NCBI RefSeq assembly: GCF_006546985.1
Contig: NZ_ML637008.1
Location: 1 to 64,000, forward strand
Source: Bacillus sp. 03113
GTDB taxonomy: Bacteria > Bacillota > Bacilli > Bacillales > Cytobacillaceae
Reading direction: 5' to 3'
Length of the DNA: 64,000 bases
This document shows, one piece after another, positions 1 to 10,467 of the stretch. The stretch's first letter is position 1. Each line of letters starts with the position of its first letter. The notes under the pieces were generated by a model. That model was not told the DNA's origin, made no database searches, and worked only from the letters and a program-made list of their open reading frames with translations. Made by a program: the position numbers and the translations under genes.

Positions 1-18
1 TGGGAGAAACGTTTCGGA

Positions 19-133
19 GCAGCCTGCATACACGTAGACTCCTGTGGGAATGCGAGAAAGGCGAGACCCCGCAGGAGTGTGCGACGAGGAGGCTTGACGC
101 TCGCCCACGGAAAGCGAAGTGTATGCAGGCTGC
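19..133. repeat. 115-bp structured Bacillaceae intergenic repeat
   Basis: Bounded by a perfect 15-bp terminal inverted repeat (19-33 against 119-133, GCAGCCTGCATACAC). Inside is a second complementary pair, the ACTCCTGTGGG-type segment near 38-48 and CCCCGCAGGAGT near 67-78, followed by GACGAGGAGG and CCCACGGAAAGCGAAG motifs. This motif set is one I recognise as a dispersed intergenic repeat in Bacillus relatives. There is no ORF and no transposase, so it is probably a MITE-like or structured-RNA repeat rather than a gene. Confidence 0.75.
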
Positions 134-202
134 GCGTTTAAAAGCAACAATTTATACGAAAACAGCCTTAGAAAAAAGGGAATCGCTGATAAAATAGGTT
201 AT

Positions 203-265
203 GTAGGCGCTTTCGCATGAACTGTAGACGTTTTCACACATAGAGTAGACGTTTTCACCCCAAAA
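203..265. repeat. three imperfect 21-bp tandem repeats
   Basis: Units start at 203, 224 and 245 and share the core GTAGRCGYTTTCRC. The second and third copies agree over 14 bases (GTAGACGTTTTCAC); the first is diverged. It lies in the gene-free stretch between the 115-bp repeat and yebG. Apart from these two repeats I see nothing recognisable in 134-440. Function unknown. Confidence 0.6.
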
Positions 266-440
266 CGACATAGAAGAATAAAAAGAACTCATATAAATTG
301 AATAGACATAGAATTAACTTTATAGTGTAGAATAAATTTGAAAACATCTCTCTACCATATTAATGTAACTAATAATACGAAAAACAAATAAAGATGATGA
401 TGAACTTGTACTAAAAGTGATTTTGAAAGGAATACTATTG

Positions 441-647
441 ATGAGCAAAAAGGTGCTTAAAAAAACATTTGAGGTTCAAAGCAATGAAACGATTGATCAA
501 TGCTTGGATCGAATAAAAAATGAAGGTTACATGCCAATTAGAAGGACAGAAAAGCCAATTTTCGAGGAAATACATCAAAATGACCAGACTGAGTATAAAC
601 CAGTTGGTCGGCAAATCGTGTTCGAAGCAAAGCTTTTAGAACAATGA
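441..647 (+). CDS. yebG: NETI-motif protein, YebG family
   Basis: A 68-residue protein beginning MSKKVLKKTFEVQ. The motif that names the family, N-E-T-I, is at about residues 16-19 and is followed by a C-terminal stretch rich in charged residues. The ATG at 441 was chosen because a GAAAGG ribosome-binding site lies about 10 bases upstream; an in-frame start at 417 has no comparable site. In B. subtilis the homologous gene also lies just upstream of purE, so synteny supports the call. The biochemical role is unknown. It is separated from purE by the PurR boxes, promoter and riboswitch of the pur operon, so it is probably a separate transcription unit. Confidence 0.8.
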   Translation: MSKKVLKKTFEVQSNETIDQCLDRIKNEGYMPIRRTEKPIFEEIHQNDQTEYKPVGRQIVFEAKLLEQ

Positions 648-651
648 ACGA

Positions 652-696
652 AAATACGAACAATAATAAAACATAATAAAAAAATCGTTCGATTTT
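652..696 (+). promoter_or_regulatory. PurBox pair, predicted PurR operator
   Basis: Positions 652-664 read AAATACGAACAAT, one mismatch from the Bacillus PurBox AWWWCCGAACWWT. On the opposite strand, 684-696 read AAAATCGAACGAT, two mismatches. The two boxes are inverted relative to each other, as in PurR-controlled promoters, and lie just upstream of the pur promoter. The gap of 19 bases is slightly longer than the usual 16-17. Inference: PurR represses the operon here and PRPP relieves repression. Confidence 0.65.
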
Positions 697-701
697 TTGG
701 G

Positions 702-731
702 TTGACAATGTGTAAAAGAGCCTGTTACTAT
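702..731 (+). promoter_or_regulatory. sigma-A promoter of the pur operon
   Basis: TTGACA at 702-707 matches the -35 consensus exactly. TACTAT at 726-731 is a good -10 at 18-base spacing. Transcription would start near 738 and give a leader of about 235 nt containing the riboswitch and terminator before purE. Confidence 0.75.
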
Positions 732-756
732 ATGGGAGTGATAAAAACAAAAGTGA

Positions 757-832
757 ACATCCTCATATAATCATGGGAATAAGGCCCAAAAGTATCTACC
801 TGACAACCGTAAATTGCCAGACTATGAGGAAG
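757..832 (+). promoter_or_regulatory. purine (guanine-type) riboswitch aptamer
   Basis: P1 is formed by TCCTCAT (760-766) with ATGAGGA (824-830). The conserved core ATAATC follows P1 at 767-772, with TATCTACC near 793-800 and CCGTAAAT near 807-814. The specificity position in the GACTAT segment (821-825 region) is C at 822, which in this family reads guanine or hypoxanthine; adenine aptamers carry U. The aptamer is followed by alternative-structure sequence and the terminator at 894-948. Ligand-bound P1 would favour termination before purE. Confidence 0.93.
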
Positions 833-893
833 TAAATATGCCCGGCAAATAAAAAATAGATATTGTTCTATTTTGCTTTTTTATGTCTAATTT

Positions 894-948
894 AGCCCGG
901 ACAGATTGCTTTCTCTTCATTACTGAGGCATCTGTTTGGGCTTTTTTA
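894..948 (+). terminator. riboswitch-controlled intrinsic terminator before purE
   Basis: A 13-bp stem (894-906 with 930-942, two G-U pairs, AGCCCGGACAGAT on the 5' side) is followed by a TTTTTT tract. It lies between the guanine aptamer and the purE ribosome-binding site, as expected for the expression platform. A weaker hairpin at about 848-874 lies between aptamer and terminator and may take part in the switch. Confidence 0.85.
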
Positions 949-974
949 ATAGAAAGAGAATCAGGAGGACTCGA

Positions 975-1463
975 ATGAACGCTCAAGTTGGAATAATTAT
1001 GGGTAGCAAATCAGACTGGGAAACAATGAAACATGCATGTGACATTCTAGAGAATTTAGAAATACCATTCGAAAAGAAAGTCGTGTCAGCCCATAGAACT
1101 CCGGATTTAATGTTTGAATATGCTGAAAATGCTCGAGATAGAGGTATAAAAATTATTATTGCTGGTGCAGGAGGAGCAGCTCATCTGCCAGGAATGGTTG
1201 CAGCTAAAACTACTTTGCCAGTAATAGGTGTTCCAGTTCAATCTAAAGCACTCAATGGATTAGATTCACTGCTATCCATTGTACAAATGCCTGGTGGTGT
1301 ACCAGTAGCAACTGTGGCGATTGGTAAAGCAGGAGCAACGAATGCAGGCCTTTTAGCTGCACAAATACTAGGTGCAACTGATCCAACAATAGCAGAAAAA
1401 ATAGATCAGATGAGACAAAAAACAAAAAAAGAAGTATTAGAAAGTAGTGATGAGCTTGTCTAA
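975..1463 (+). CDS. purE: N5-carboxyaminoimidazole ribonucleotide mutase
   Basis: Class I PurE of 162 residues. It moves the carboxyl group of N5-CAIR to give CAIR, the step after PurK in IMP synthesis, in the cytoplasm. The N-terminus has the family signature [10 protein letters not shown] (about residues 6-15), followed by SAHRTP (about 42-47) carrying the active-site His, and the [10 protein letters not shown] loop (about 71-80). The ATG at 975 has AGGAGG eight bases upstream; the in-frame ATG at 936 is inside the terminator. The 3' end overlaps purK, indicating translational coupling. First gene of the twelve-gene pur operon. Confidence 0.97.
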   Translation: MNAQVGIIMGSKSDWETMKHACDILENLEIPFEKKVVSAHRTPDLMFEYAENARDRGIKIIIAGAGGAAHLPGMVAAKTTLPVIGVPVQSKALNGLDSLLSIVQMPGGVPVATVAIGKAGATNAGLLAAQILGATDPTIAEKIDQMRQKTKKEVLESSDELV

Positions 1464-2604
1464 CCAAATGATTTTGCCTGGACAAACGATTGGAATTATC
1501 GGTGGAGGGCAATTGGGAAGGATGATGGCATTAGCGGCGAAAGCACAAGGATACCGCATTGCTGTTTTAGACCCAACAGAGGATTCACCGTGTGGACAAG
1601 TAGCAGATGTTAAAATCATTGGTGAATATCAGAGCATTCCTTCTATTAAAAAATTAGCTGAAGCAAGCGATGTTATCACATATGAATTTGAAAATATTGA
1701 TAAGGATGCACTTGATTGGCTGACTGAGCATGCATATGTTCCACAAGGTTCTAAGCTACTTGAAATTACGCAAGATCGGACAACAGAAAAAGCTTCTTTA
1801 CAGGATGCTGGGGTTGATGTAGCCCCTTATGCAGTTATAAATGATATTAATGATATTTATGTTAATATTAATGAGCTAGGCTATCCTTCTGTGTTAAAGA
1901 CAGCTAGAGGCGGTTACGATGGCAAGGGGCAATTTGTCATTAAGGATGAAGGACAAATAAAAGAAGCTGCAAGCCTTTTGGAAAAGGGGCAATGTGTCCT
2001 TGAAAAATGGATAAAGTTTGAGAAAGAAGTTTCCGTCATTGTTACAAGGAATTCTCGCGGAGAAGCTTCTGTTTTTCCAGTCGGAGAAAATATTCATGTC
2101 AATAATATTCTTCATGAAACAATCGTACCGGCTAGAATGAGTAAAGAGGCAGAGGAATTGGCGATTAAAAAAGCATATCAGATTGCTGAATCGTTTCAGT
2201 TGATTGGGACGCTAGCGGTTGAAATGTTTTTAACAAAAGAGGACAAGATTTACATAAATGAACTTGCCCCTCGCCCTCATAACTCAGGTCATTACTCTAT
2301 TGAAGCATGCGAAACCTCACAATTTGAACAGCATATTAGAGCAGTGTGCAACCTGCCTCTAGGGAGCACGCAATTATTAAAACCTGCTGTCATGGTGAAT
2401 ATATTAGGAGAGCATCAATCTACTATAATAGAGAAAATAGAAGAGTTGAAAAATTGGAAAATACACTTATACGGTAAAAAAGATGCAATTGAAAAACGTA
2501 AAATGGGGCATGCCACACTATTAAGAAGCACTGTAGAAGATGCACTTGCAGAAATTGACCAAAGCCGTATATGGAACCTGGCAACAGAAAGGATCGGAGG
2601 ATAA
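1450..2604 (+). CDS. purK: 5-(carboxyamino)imidazole ribonucleotide synthase
   Basis: ATP-grasp enzyme of 384 residues that makes N5-CAIR from AIR, bicarbonate and ATP. The N-terminal Rossmann-like domain starts [16 protein letters not shown]; the ATP-grasp domain contains [13 protein letters not shown] (about 150) and the metal-binding end [12 protein letters not shown] (about 270). The start is ATG 1450; the preceding GTG at 1447 is also possible. The gene overlaps purE by 14 bases, so it is probably translated by coupling. It supplies the substrate for PurE. Confidence 0.96.
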   Translation: MSLSNQMILPGQTIGIIGGGQLGRMMALAAKAQGYRIAVLDPTEDSPCGQVADVKIIGEYQSIPSIKKLAEASDVITYEFENIDKDALDWLTEHAYVPQGSKLLEITQDRTTEKASLQDAGVDVAPYAVINDINDIYVNINELGYPSVLKTARGGYDGKGQFVIKDEGQIKEAASLLEKGQCVLEKWIKFEKEVSVIVTRNSRGEASVFPVGENIHVNNILHETIVPARMSKEAEELAIKKAYQIAESFQLIGTLAVEMFLTKEDKIYINELAPRPHNSGHYSIEACETSQFEQHIRAVCNLPLGSTQLLKPAVMVNILGEHQSTIIEKIEELKNWKIHLYGKKDAIEKRKMGHATLLRSTVEDALAEIDQSRIWNLATERIGG

Positions 2605-2607
2605 AAG

Positions 2608-3900
2608 ATGATTGATCGTTACACAAGACCCGAAATGGGTGCAATTTGGACAGAGGAAAATCGATTTAAAGCATGGCTAGAGGTGGAAATCCTAGCATGT
2701 GAAGCTTGGGTTGAGCTAGGGGAGATTCCGAAAGAAGATGTCCAAAAAATTCGTGAAAATGCATCATTTGATATTAACCGCATCAACGAAATCGAATTAG
2801 AAACAAGACACGACGTTGTTGCTTTTACACGTGCTGTGTCAGAAACATTAGGAGAAGAAAGAAAATGGGTTCACTACGGATTAACTTCAACAGATGTAGT
2901 CGACACTGCTCTTTCTTACTTAATCAAGCAAGCGAATGATATTTTATTAAAAGATATTGAAAATTTTGTTGAGATCTTAAAAAATAAAGCACAAGAACAT
3001 AAATATACAGTAATGATGGGGCGTACACATGGTGTCCATGCTGAGCCTACTACATTCGGATTAAAGCTTGCTTTATGGTATGAAGAAATGAAACGTAACT
3101 TAGAACGTTTTAAATCAGCAGCTGCTACGATTGAATATGGAAAAATCTCTGGGGCAGTTGGCACTTATGCTAACATAAACCCTTTTGTAGAAGCTTTTGT
3201 TTGTGAAAAGTTAGGCATAAAGCCTGCTCCGATCTCCACTCAGACATTACAGCGTGATCGTCATGCACAATATATGTCAACATTAGCTCTAATTGCAACT
3301 TCTATTGAGAAGTTTGCCGTTGAGGTTCGCGGGTTGCAAAAAAGTGAAACACGTGAAGTAGAAGAGTTCTTTGCTAAAGGTCAAAAAGGTTCTTCTGCGA
3401 TGCCGCATAAGCGTAATCCGATTGGGTCAGAGAACATGACAGGTCTTGCTAGAGTTATTCGTGGTCATATGTTAACAGCGTATGAGAATGTTCCATTATG
3501 GCATGAAAGAGATATTTCCCATTCATCTGCAGAAAGAATTATTATTCCTGATGCAACGATTGCTCTTAACTATATGTTAAATCGCTTCGGAAATATCATT
3601 AAAAATTTAACTGTCTTCCCTGAGAACATGAAGCGCAATATGGATCGTACACTTGGTCTTATTTATTCACAACGTGTGCTTCTTGCGTTAATTGATAAAG
3701 GACTTACGAGAGAAGAGGCTTATGATACTGTTCAACCTCGTGCAATGGAAGCTTGGGAAAAACAAGTTCCTTTTAGAAGCTTGATTGAAAGTGATGAAAA
3801 AATCATAGCTAAGCTAACGCCTGCAGAAATTGAGGATTGCTTTGACTATAATTATCATATTAAGCATGTAGACACGATTTTCGATCGCTTAGGATTATAA
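2608..3900 (+). CDS. purB: adenylosuccinate lyase
   Basis: 430 residues, the usual length for the family. It acts twice: it cleaves SAICAR to AICAR plus fumarate in IMP synthesis, and adenylosuccinate to AMP plus fumarate. Diagnostic motifs are [11 protein letters not shown] (about 90-100), [10 protein letters not shown] (about 138-147) and the fumarase-superfamily signature [16 protein letters not shown] (about 261-276). It begins three bases after the purK stop, with GGATCGGAGGAT as ribosome-binding site. Cytoplasmic tetramer in known members. Confidence 0.97.
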   Translation: MIDRYTRPEMGAIWTEENRFKAWLEVEILACEAWVELGEIPKEDVQKIRENASFDINRINEIELETRHDVVAFTRAVSETLGEERKWVHYGLTSTDVVDTALSYLIKQANDILLKDIENFVEILKNKAQEHKYTVMMGRTHGVHAEPTTFGLKLALWYEEMKRNLERFKSAAATIEYGKISGAVGTYANINPFVEAFVCEKLGIKPAPISTQTLQRDRHAQYMSTLALIATSIEKFAVEVRGLQKSETREVEEFFAKGQKGSSAMPHKRNPIGSENMTGLARVIRGHMLTAYENVPLWHERDISHSSAERIIIPDATIALNYMLNRFGNIIKNLTVFPENMKRNMDRTLGLIYSQRVLLALIDKGLTREEAYDTVQPRAMEAWEKQVPFRSLIESDEKIIAKLTPAEIEDCFDYNYHIKHVDTIFDRLGL

Positions 3901-3907
3901 AAAATGA

Positions 3908-3934
3908 AAAGAGGTAAGGTTGAACCTGCCTCTT
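3908..3934 (+). other. intercistronic stem-loop between purB and purC
   Basis: An imperfect hairpin, AAGAGG with CCTCTT plus inner AGGTT/AACCT pairs. It is not followed by a strong T-tract, so it is more likely an RNA processing or stability element than a terminator. Confidence 0.45.
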
Positions 3935-4000
3935 ATCGTCATGTTATGCTTTAAGCTTTAATGGCAATCCCTAATCTAAAAAATAAGGAGACTTTTCAAT

Positions 4001-4711
4001 ATGGAAAAGACAGCTTTATTATATGAAGGAAAAGCAAAAAAAGTATATGGGACAAACGACGAAAATGTTGTTTGGATTGAATATAAGGATTCAGCAACAG
4101 CTTTTAACGGAGAAAAAAAAGCTGAAATCGCTGGAAAAGGTCGTTTAAATAATGAGATCACTAGTTTATTGTTTGATAAACTGAAGGAAAAGGGAATTGA
4201 ATCTCATTTTATCAAACGCTTATCAGAAACTGAGCAGCTTGTTAAAAAAGTAGAGATCATTCCATTAGAAGTTGTTGTCCGTAATTTTGCAGCTGGCAGC
4301 TTTTCAAAAAGATTAGGAATAGAAGAAGGTATTTCCTTATCAAAGCCTTTGGTTGAGTTTTACTATAAAAATGATGATTTAGGTGATCCTTTAATCATTG
4401 AAGATCATATCGAAGAACTCAAGCTAGCGAATGTAGAAGAAGTTCAAATTCTAAAGCAGAAAGCAAAAGAAGTGAATACCGTATTATCAAGCTTTTTTGA
4501 GGAATTAGGGATTCGCCTTATTGATTTTAAACTTGAATTTGGAAAAGATGCTTCTGGACAAGTCCTACTTGCTGATGAGATTTCACCTGATACTTGTCGC
4601 TTATGGGATTTAAAAACGAATGCAAAGCTTGATAAAGATGTTTTCCGCCGTGATTTAGGTAATCTTACTGATGCTTATGAAAATATTCTCGAAAGACTTG
4701 GGGGCCAATAA
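4001..4711 (+). CDS. purC: phosphoribosylaminoimidazole-succinocarboxamide synthase
   Basis: SAICAR synthetase, 236 residues, close to the Bacillus length. It joins CAIR and aspartate using ATP. Visible family motifs are the N-terminal [11 protein letters not shown] (about 6-16), [14 protein letters not shown] (about 93-106), and [12 protein letters not shown] (about 189-200), the two classic SAICAR synthetase signatures. The ATG at 4001 has AAGGAG upstream. It follows a 100-base gap with a hairpin; purS starts one base after its stop codon. Confidence 0.97.
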   Translation: MEKTALLYEGKAKKVYGTNDENVVWIEYKDSATAFNGEKKAEIAGKGRLNNEITSLLFDKLKEKGIESHFIKRLSETEQLVKKVEIIPLEVVVRNFAAGSFSKRLGIEEGISLSKPLVEFYYKNDDLGDPLIIEDHIEELKLANVEEVQILKQKAKEVNTVLSSFFEELGIRLIDFKLEFGKDASGQVLLADEISPDTCRLWDLKTNAKLDKDVFRRDLGNLTDAYENILERLGGQ

Positions 4712-4712
4712 T

Positions 4713-4967
4713 ATGTATAAAGTTAAAGTATATGTGACATTAAGAGAAAGTGTGTTAGATCCACAAGGTGGAGCGGTTATGCACTCTTTGCACTCATTAA
4801 AATATGAAGAAGTGAAAGATGTAAGAATTGGAAAATATATGGAGCTATTGATTGAAAAATCCGATCGCCCTGTAGAGGAAACTGTGAAGGAAGTTTGTGA
4901 TCGCCTTTTAGCTAACCCTGTAATTGAGGATTATCGTTTTGAAATAGAGGAGGCTGTTGCTCAGTGA
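4713..4967 (+). CDS. purS: phosphoribosylformylglycinamidine synthase subunit PurS
   Basis: 84 residues starting [20 protein letters not shown], typical of PurS. PurS is the small structural subunit that bridges PurQ and PurL in the Gram-positive FGAM synthase complex and helps ammonia transfer. The start at 4713 is set by GGGGCC upstream and by homology; longer in-frame starts lie inside purC. Its stop overlaps the GTG of purQ, consistent with stoichiometric expression of the three subunits. Confidence 0.95.
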   Translation: MYKVKVYVTLRESVLDPQGGAVMHSLHSLKYEEVKDVRIGKYMELLIEKSDRPVEETVKEVCDRLLANPVIEDYRFEIEEAVAQ

Positions 4968-5650
4968 AATTCGCAGTAGTTGTATTTCCAGGTTCCAATT
5001 GTGATGTCGACATGTTCCATGCTATTAAAGACGAACTTGGTGAAGAAGTAGAATACGTTTGGCATGACTCTGAAAGCTTGGAAGAATATGACGGGATTTT
5101 ACTGCCTGGCGGATTTTCATATGGAGACTATCTCCGTTCCGGAGCAATTGCCCGTTTTAGTAATGTAATGAAAGAAGTCGTAAAAGCTGCAGAAGCGGGG
5201 AAACCTGTTTTAGGCGTTTGTAATGGGTTTCAAATTCTCTTAGAAGCAGGTCTTTTGCCTGGAGCAATGAGACGAAATGACAGCTTGAAATTTATTTGCC
5301 GACCAGTTCAGCTGAAGGTTGAGAACAACCAAACCATGTTTTCTTCTTTATATGAAAGCGGAGAAGTCATTACGATTCCGATTGCCCACGGAGAAGGAAA
5401 CTATTATTGTGACCAAGAAACATTAGCTAAATTACAAGAAAATAATCAAATCGTTTTCACATATAGCGGAAGCAACCCAAATGGAAGTCTTCTTGATATT
5501 GCTGGTATTATGAATGAAAAAGGCAATGTATTAGGAATGATGCCGCATCCTGAGAGAGCTGTTGATGAGCTTTTAGGCGGAGCGGATGGGTTAAAAATAT
5601 TTAGATCTATCGTAAAACAATGGAGGGACGCACATGTCGTTAATGCTTGA
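4964..5650 (+). CDS. purQ: phosphoribosylformylglycinamidine synthase subunit PurQ (glutaminase)
   Basis: Class I glutamine amidotransferase of 228 residues. It releases ammonia from glutamine for PurL. The nucleophilic Cys is in GVCNGFQIL (about residue 86) and the His/Glu pair in MMPHPERA near the C-terminus. The start is GTG at 4964 overlapping the purS stop, with AGAGGAGG in the purS end as ribosome-binding site. It overlaps purL by 17 bases, so purS-purQ-purL are translationally coupled. Confidence 0.96.
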   Translation: MKFAVVVFPGSNCDVDMFHAIKDELGEEVEYVWHDSESLEEYDGILLPGGFSYGDYLRSGAIARFSNVMKEVVKAAEAGKPVLGVCNGFQILLEAGLLPGAMRRNDSLKFICRPVQLKVENNQTMFSSLYESGEVITIPIAHGEGNYYCDQETLAKLQENNQIVFTYSGSNPNGSLLDIAGIMNEKGNVLGMMPHPERAVDELLGGADGLKIFRSIVKQWRDAHVVNA

Positions 5651-7850
5651 GCCAAGTCCGCAGCAAATTAAAGAAGAAAAGATATATACACAAATGGGTG
5701 TGACTGATGAAGAATTTGCGATGATTGAGAAAATTTTAGATCGTCTGCCTAATTATACAGAGCTTGGCCTTTTTTCTGTCATGTGGTCAGAGCATTGTAG
5801 CTATAAAAATTCAAAGCCAGTTCTAAAGAGATTCCCTGTTAAAGGTGAGCACGTTTTACAAGGGCCTGGTGAAGGTGCCGGTATCGTTGATATTGGAGAT
5901 GGACAGGCAGTGGCATTCAAAATTGAAAGCCATAACCATCCATCAGCGATTGAGCCATATCAAGGAGCAGCGACAGGTGTTGGCGGTATCATCCGTGATG
6001 TATTTTCAATGGGAGCTAGACCAATTGCTATTTTAAACTCTTTACGATTTGGGGAACTTGACAATCCAAGAACAAAATACCTTTTTAAAGAGGTTGTAGC
6101 AGGGATTGCAGGATACGGAAACTGTATTGGGATTCCAACAGTGGGTGGAGAGGTTCAGTTTGACAATTCATACGCTGGAAACCCGCTTGTTAATGCAATG
6201 TGTGTAGGTTTAATCGATCATAAGGATATTAAAAAAGGGCAAGCACATGGTGTAGGAAATACCGTTATGTACGTTGGAGCGAAAACTGGACGTGATGGAA
6301 TCCATGGTGCAACCTTTGCATCCGAAGAATTAAACGATCAATCCGATGAAAAACGACCAGCTGTTCAGGTTGGTGATCCATTTATGGAAAAGCTGCTTTT
6401 GGAAGCTTGCTTAGAGCTGATTCATAATGATGCTCTTGTTGGAATTCAGGATATGGGTGCTGCTGGTTTAACAAGCTCTAGTGCTGAAATGGCAAGTAAA
6501 GCAGGATCTGGAATTGAAATGAATCTTGATTTTGTTCCACAACGTGAAACAGGTATGACAGCTTATGAAATGATGCTTTCAGAATCTCAAGAACGTATGC
6601 TTATTGTTGTGACAAAAGGAAGAGAACAAGAAATTGTGGATCTTTTCTCTAAATATGATTTAGAAGCTGTTGCGATCGGAACTGTAACAGACGACAAAAT
6701 GCTTCGCCTTATCCATAAAGGAGAAGTGGTGGCAAATGTTCCTGCTGATGCTTTAGCTGAGGATGCACCTGTGTATCATAAGCCTTCTGAGGAGCCGCAA
6801 ATGTATCGTGATTTCCAATCAATGGAAAACGAAGTGCCAAAGGTAGAAGATTTAAATGAAACATTAGAACAATTATTAGCTCAGCCTACGATTGCAAGTA
6901 AGGAATGGGTTTATGATCAATATGACTATATGGTAAGAACGAATACCGTTGTTTCCCCAGGTTCAGATGCAGCTGTCGTTCGTATTCGTGGAACTCGTAA
7001 AGGATTAGCGATGACAACAGATTGTAATTCACGTTACCTTTACTTAGATCCTGAGGTAGGCGGGAAAATTGCTGTCGCAGAAGCAGCAAGAAATATTGTT
7101 TGCTCTGGGGCAGAGCCTCTTGCTATAACAGATAACTTAAACTTTGGAAATCCTGAAAAGCCAGAAATCTTCTGGCAAATCGAAAAAGCAGCTGACGGAA
7201 TTAGCGAAGCTTGTCTAGCACTAAAAACACCTGTTATCGGCGGAAACGTTTCATTGTATAATGAAACAAACGGGACAGCTATTTATCCAACCCCTGTAAT
7301 AGGTATGGTAGGTCTAGTAACAGATATTGATCATGTTACGACACAAGAATTCAAGCAAGCAGGAGATCTTATCTATTTACTTGGTGAGACAAAGGGTGAA
7401 TTTGGCGGAAGTGAGCTTCAAAAGCTGCTTTTTGGAAAAATTTACGGAAAAGCTCCTGAATTAGATTTAGAAGTAGAAAACAAACATCAGCAAAGTGTAC
7501 TTGAAGCAATTCGTGCAGGGCTTGTTGCTTCAGCACACGATCTTGCTGAAGGTGGACTTGCTGTAGCAGCTGCAGAAAGCTTATTTAGTTCGAAGGGATT
7601 AGGAGCGAATATTACGGTATCTGGTAATGCTGTTTCTGCGTTATTTAGTGAATCACAATCTCGTTTCCTATTGTCAGTAAAAAAAGAGCATCAAGAAGAA
7701 TTTGAACGTGTCGTTGGGGCAACGTTAATAGGTGAAGTAACTGATTCATCAGTCCTTCAAATTTCTAATGAAAAAGAATTACTAATAAACAAACAGGTTG
7801 ATGAGCTTAAGAATGCCTGGAAAGGAGCTATTCCATGCTTGCTGAAATAA
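5634..7850 (+). CDS. purL: phosphoribosylformylglycinamidine synthase subunit PurL
   Basis: 738 residues, the small PurL type that needs PurS and PurQ. It converts FGAR to FGAM with ATP and ammonia. The duplicated AIRS-like fold is visible: first half with [20 protein letters not shown] (about 88-107), second half with [13 protein letters not shown] (about 500). The N-terminal sequence [20 protein letters not shown] is a family hallmark. GGAGGG precedes ATG 5634. Its end overlaps purF by 16 bases. Confidence 0.97.
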   Translation: MSLMLEPSPQQIKEEKIYTQMGVTDEEFAMIEKILDRLPNYTELGLFSVMWSEHCSYKNSKPVLKRFPVKGEHVLQGPGEGAGIVDIGDGQAVAFKIESHNHPSAIEPYQGAATGVGGIIRDVFSMGARPIAILNSLRFGELDNPRTKYLFKEVVAGIAGYGNCIGIPTVGGEVQFDNSYAGNPLVNAMCVGLIDHKDIKKGQAHGVGNTVMYVGAKTGRDGIHGATFASEELNDQSDEKRPAVQVGDPFMEKLLLEACLELIHNDALVGIQDMGAAGLTSSSAEMASKAGSGIEMNLDFVPQRETGMTAYEMMLSESQERMLIVVTKGREQEIVDLFSKYDLEAVAIGTVTDDKMLRLIHKGEVVANVPADALAEDAPVYHKPSEEPQMYRDFQSMENEVPKVEDLNETLEQLLAQPTIASKEWVYDQYDYMVRTNTVVSPGSDAAVVRIRGTRKGLAMTTDCNSRYLYLDPEVGGKIAVAEAARNIVCSGAEPLAITDNLNFGNPEKPEIFWQIEKAADGISEACLALKTPVIGGNVSLYNETNGTAIYPTPVIGMVGLVTDIDHVTTQEFKQAGDLIYLLGETKGEFGGSELQKLLFGKIYGKAPELDLEVENKHQQSVLEAIRAGLVASAHDLAEGGLAVAAAESLFSSKGLGANITVSGNAVSALFSESQSRFLLSVKKEHQEEFERVVGATLIGEVTDSSVLQISNEKELLINKQVDELKNAWKGAIPCLLK

Positions 7851-9244
7851 AAGGGCTTAATGAGGAATGTGGCATATTTGGCGTTTGGGGTCATGAGGAT
7901 GCAGCACAAATCACTTATTACGGTCTTCACAGCTTACAGCATCGAGGACAAGAAGGCACTGGTATTGTTTCAACAGATGGAGAGTCGCTTAAAGGCGTTA
8001 AAGGTGAAGGGCTTGTTGCAGAGGTTTTCTCTTCTGATGCAATAAAAGATCTAAAGGGGAAGGCAGCAATCGGACATGTTCGTTATGCAACTGCAGGAGG
8101 CAGTGGTTATGAAAATGTTCAGCCCCTTTTATTCCATTTCCAAAGTGGAAGCTTGGCTCTTGCGCATAACGGAAATTTAGTAAATGCAACACAATTAAAA
8201 GGGCAATTAGAAGGACAAGGAAGTATCTTTCAAACAAGTTCAGATACGGAAGTGCTGGCTCATTTAATTCGAAGAGGAGGATTTTCCTCTTTCAAGGATC
8301 GTGTTAAAAATGCACTATCGATGTTAAAAGGAGCTTATGCGTTCTTAATTATGACTGAATCGGAACTAATGGTTGCACTCGATCCAAATGGAATGAGACC
8401 TCTATCATTAGGGAAGCTTGGAGATGCTTATGTTGTCGCTTCGGAAACATGTGCCTTTGACGTTGTAGGTGCAGAATTTATCCGAGATGTAATGCCGGGT
8501 GAATTATTAATTATCGACGATAATGGGTTTACTTCTGAAATGTATTCTGTTGCTTCTAATATCGCCATGTGTACAATGGAATATGTCTATTTCTCTCGTC
8601 CAGACAGTGATATTAATGGTATCAATGTTCATAAAGCGAGAAAAAATCTTGGGAAGCAATTAGCAATTGAAGCTCCAATTGAGGCTGATGTTGTAACAGG
8701 TGTTCCAGATTCAAGTATTTCCGTTGCAATTGGCTATGCCGAAGCATCAGGAATTCCTTATGAGCTTGGCTTAATCAAAAATCGATATGTAGGTCGAACG
8801 TTTATTCAGCCATCTCAAGCTTTACGTGAGCAAGGAGTAAAAATGAAGCTTTCGCCTGTCCGAGGCGTTGTCGAAGGTAAAAGAGTCATCATGGTGGATG
8901 ATTCGATTGTCCGTGGAACGACTTCCAAACGTATTGTAACAATGCTTAAAGATGCTGGAGCAACTGAGGTTCATGTCTTGATTAGCTCACCGCCGATTAA
9001 AAATCCATGCTTCTATGGCATTGATACGTCTACTAAGGAAGAGCTAATCGCTTCTAAACATTCAGTTGAGGAGCTTCGTGAGTTAATTGGAGCGGATAGT
9101 TTAACCTTCTTATCTGTCGAGGGAATGATTGAAGCGATTGGCAGAAAAGACGAGGGTGAAAATCGCGGACATTGCTTAGCATGCTTTACAGGTAAGTATC
9201 CAACAGATATTTACCCAACAACAAAAGAGACATCTACATGCTAA
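7835..9244 (+). CDS. purF: amidophosphoribosyltransferase
   Basis: First committed enzyme of purine synthesis: PRPP plus glutamine gives phosphoribosylamine. 469 residues. An 11-residue propeptide precedes Cys12 (sequence EECGIFG), the N-terminal nucleophile after cleavage. The glutaminase domain contains GHVRYATAG and AHNGNLVN. The PRPP-binding loop is [14 protein letters not shown] (about 350-363). Cysteines in NPCFYG and GHCLACF fit the Fe-S cluster of the Bacillus-type enzyme, which makes the protein oxygen-sensitive. Known members are feedback-inhibited by AMP and GMP. Confidence 0.97.
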   Translation: MLAEIKGLNEECGIFGVWGHEDAAQITYYGLHSLQHRGQEGTGIVSTDGESLKGVKGEGLVAEVFSSDAIKDLKGKAAIGHVRYATAGGSGYENVQPLLFHFQSGSLALAHNGNLVNATQLKGQLEGQGSIFQTSSDTEVLAHLIRRGGFSSFKDRVKNALSMLKGAYAFLIMTESELMVALDPNGMRPLSLGKLGDAYVVASETCAFDVVGAEFIRDVMPGELLIIDDNGFTSEMYSVASNIAMCTMEYVYFSRPDSDINGINVHKARKNLGKQLAIEAPIEADVVTGVPDSSISVAIGYAEASGIPYELGLIKNRYVGRTFIQPSQALREQGVKMKLSPVRGVVEGKRVIMVDDSIVRGTTSKRIVTMLKDAGATEVHVLISSPPIKNPCFYGIDTSTKEELIASKHSVEELRELIGADSLTFLSVEGMIEAIGRKDEGENRGHCLACFTGKYPTDIYPTTKETSTC

Positions 9245-9348
9245 ATTTATCAAATACGTAAGTATTTAAACGATCATTATCCATCAACCTTACACCCATA
9301 TGAAAAGGTGTAAGTCAAAAGAATGTTAAAGATATAGAACAATAAGAT

Positions 9349-9380
9349 AAAAGCGGCATTGAATGATGTCGCTTTTATTT
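9349..9380 (+). terminator. terminator-like hairpin between purF and purM
   Basis: Stem AAAAGCGGCAT (9349-9359) with ATGTCGCTTTT (9365-9375, one G-U pair), followed by ATTT. A second hairpin, CTTACACC/GGTGTAAG (about 9289-9313), lies just upstream. Both are in the 175-base gap inside the operon. They could attenuate transcription or protect the upstream mRNA segment. Confidence 0.5.
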
Positions 9381-9419
9381 CGATTAGGATATGCGATATC
9401 GATATTAGGAGGAAAAAGA

Positions 9420-10451
9420 ATGGCTAATGCTTATAGACAAGCAGGCGTTGATATTGAAGCTGGCTATGAAGCAGTGACAAGAATGAAAAAACATGTGCAA
9501 AAAACGGTTCGTCCTGGCGTATTAGGTGGATTAGGCGGTTTTGGAGGAATGTTTGATTTATCCGTCTTAAATTTAAAGGAACCAATTCTAGTGTCAGGTA
9601 CAGATGGCGTCGGTACAAAACTTATGCTTGCTTTTATGATGGATAAGCACGATACAATCGGAATTGATGCTGTTGCTATGTGCGTAAATGATATTGTCGT
9701 ACAAGGAGCAGAACCAATTTATTTTCTTGATTATATTGCATGCGGTAAAGCAGAGCCAGCGAAAATTGAAGCCATTGTGAAAGGCATTGCAGATGGCTGT
9801 GAGCAAGCAGGATGTGCACTAGTCGGCGGAGAAACAGCGGAAATGCCAGGGATGTACAGTGAAGAAGAGTATGATTTAGCTGGGTTTGCAGTCGGTGCTG
9901 TTGAAAAAGCGAAGATCATTACAGGACAAACCATTCAAGCAGGGGATGTTCTTATTGGTTTAGCTTCAAACGGCATTCATAGTAATGGTTATTCATTAGT
10001 AAGAAAACTATTTCTTGAAGAAGCAAAAATGTCATTAACAGATCATGTAGATGAATTAGGCAGCACTTTAGGAGAAGAATTGCTTCGTCCAACGAAAATT
10101 TATGTAAAATCAATTCTTTCAGCTTTAAAACAATTCGATATTAAAGGATTAGCGCATATTACAGGCGGAGGTTTTATCGAAAACGTTCCACGTATGCTTC
10201 CTGAAGGTCTAGGAGTAGACTTAGACGAAAGTAAATGGGAGATCCCTCCAGTGTTTACACTTATGGAATCCATCGGTAAGTTAGATCGCAAAGAAATGTA
10301 CAATATTTTTAATATGGGAACAGGAATGGTCCTAGCTGTTGACGAAAAAATTGCAGATGATGTCATTAACCATTTTAACAGTATTGGAGAAAAGGCTTAT
10401 CAAATTGGAGTCGTAACAGATCAAGCAGGCGTACAAATTAGGCTTAAATAA
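9420..10451 (+). CDS. purM: phosphoribosylformylglycinamidine cyclo-ligase
   Basis: AIR synthetase, 343 residues. It closes the imidazole ring of FGAM using ATP to give AIR. Motifs: [15 protein letters not shown] at the N-terminus, GTDGVGTKL (about 60-68), [10 protein letters not shown] (about 84-93) and [11 protein letters not shown] (about 140-150). The start at 9420 has AGGAGGAAAAAGA upstream; an in-frame ATG at 9363 lies in the hairpin and lacks a good site. Homologous to the PurL halves. Confidence 0.96.
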   Translation: MANAYRQAGVDIEAGYEAVTRMKKHVQKTVRPGVLGGLGGFGGMFDLSVLNLKEPILVSGTDGVGTKLMLAFMMDKHDTIGIDAVAMCVNDIVVQGAEPIYFLDYIACGKAEPAKIEAIVKGIADGCEQAGCALVGGETAEMPGMYSEEEYDLAGFAVGAVEKAKIITGQTIQAGDVLIGLASNGIHSNGYSLVRKLFLEEAKMSLTDHVDELGSTLGEELLRPTKIYVKSILSALKQFDIKGLAHITGGGFIENVPRMLPEGLGVDLDESKWEIPPVFTLMESIGKLDRKEMYNIFNMGTGMVLAVDEKIADDVINHFNSIGEKAYQIGVVTDQAGVQIRLK

Positions 10452-10467
10452 GTATCGGGGGATCAAG

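Noticed and set aside
538-750. Open frame on the minus strand opposite yebG and the pur promoter
   Set aside because: It covers a real gene and the regulatory region in the other direction and has no ribosome-binding site; it reads as low-complexity hydrophobic sequence.
1252-1512. Minus-strand frame opposite purE/purK
   Set aside because: Shadow of conserved genes on the plus strand, Leu/Phe-rich, with no start signal.
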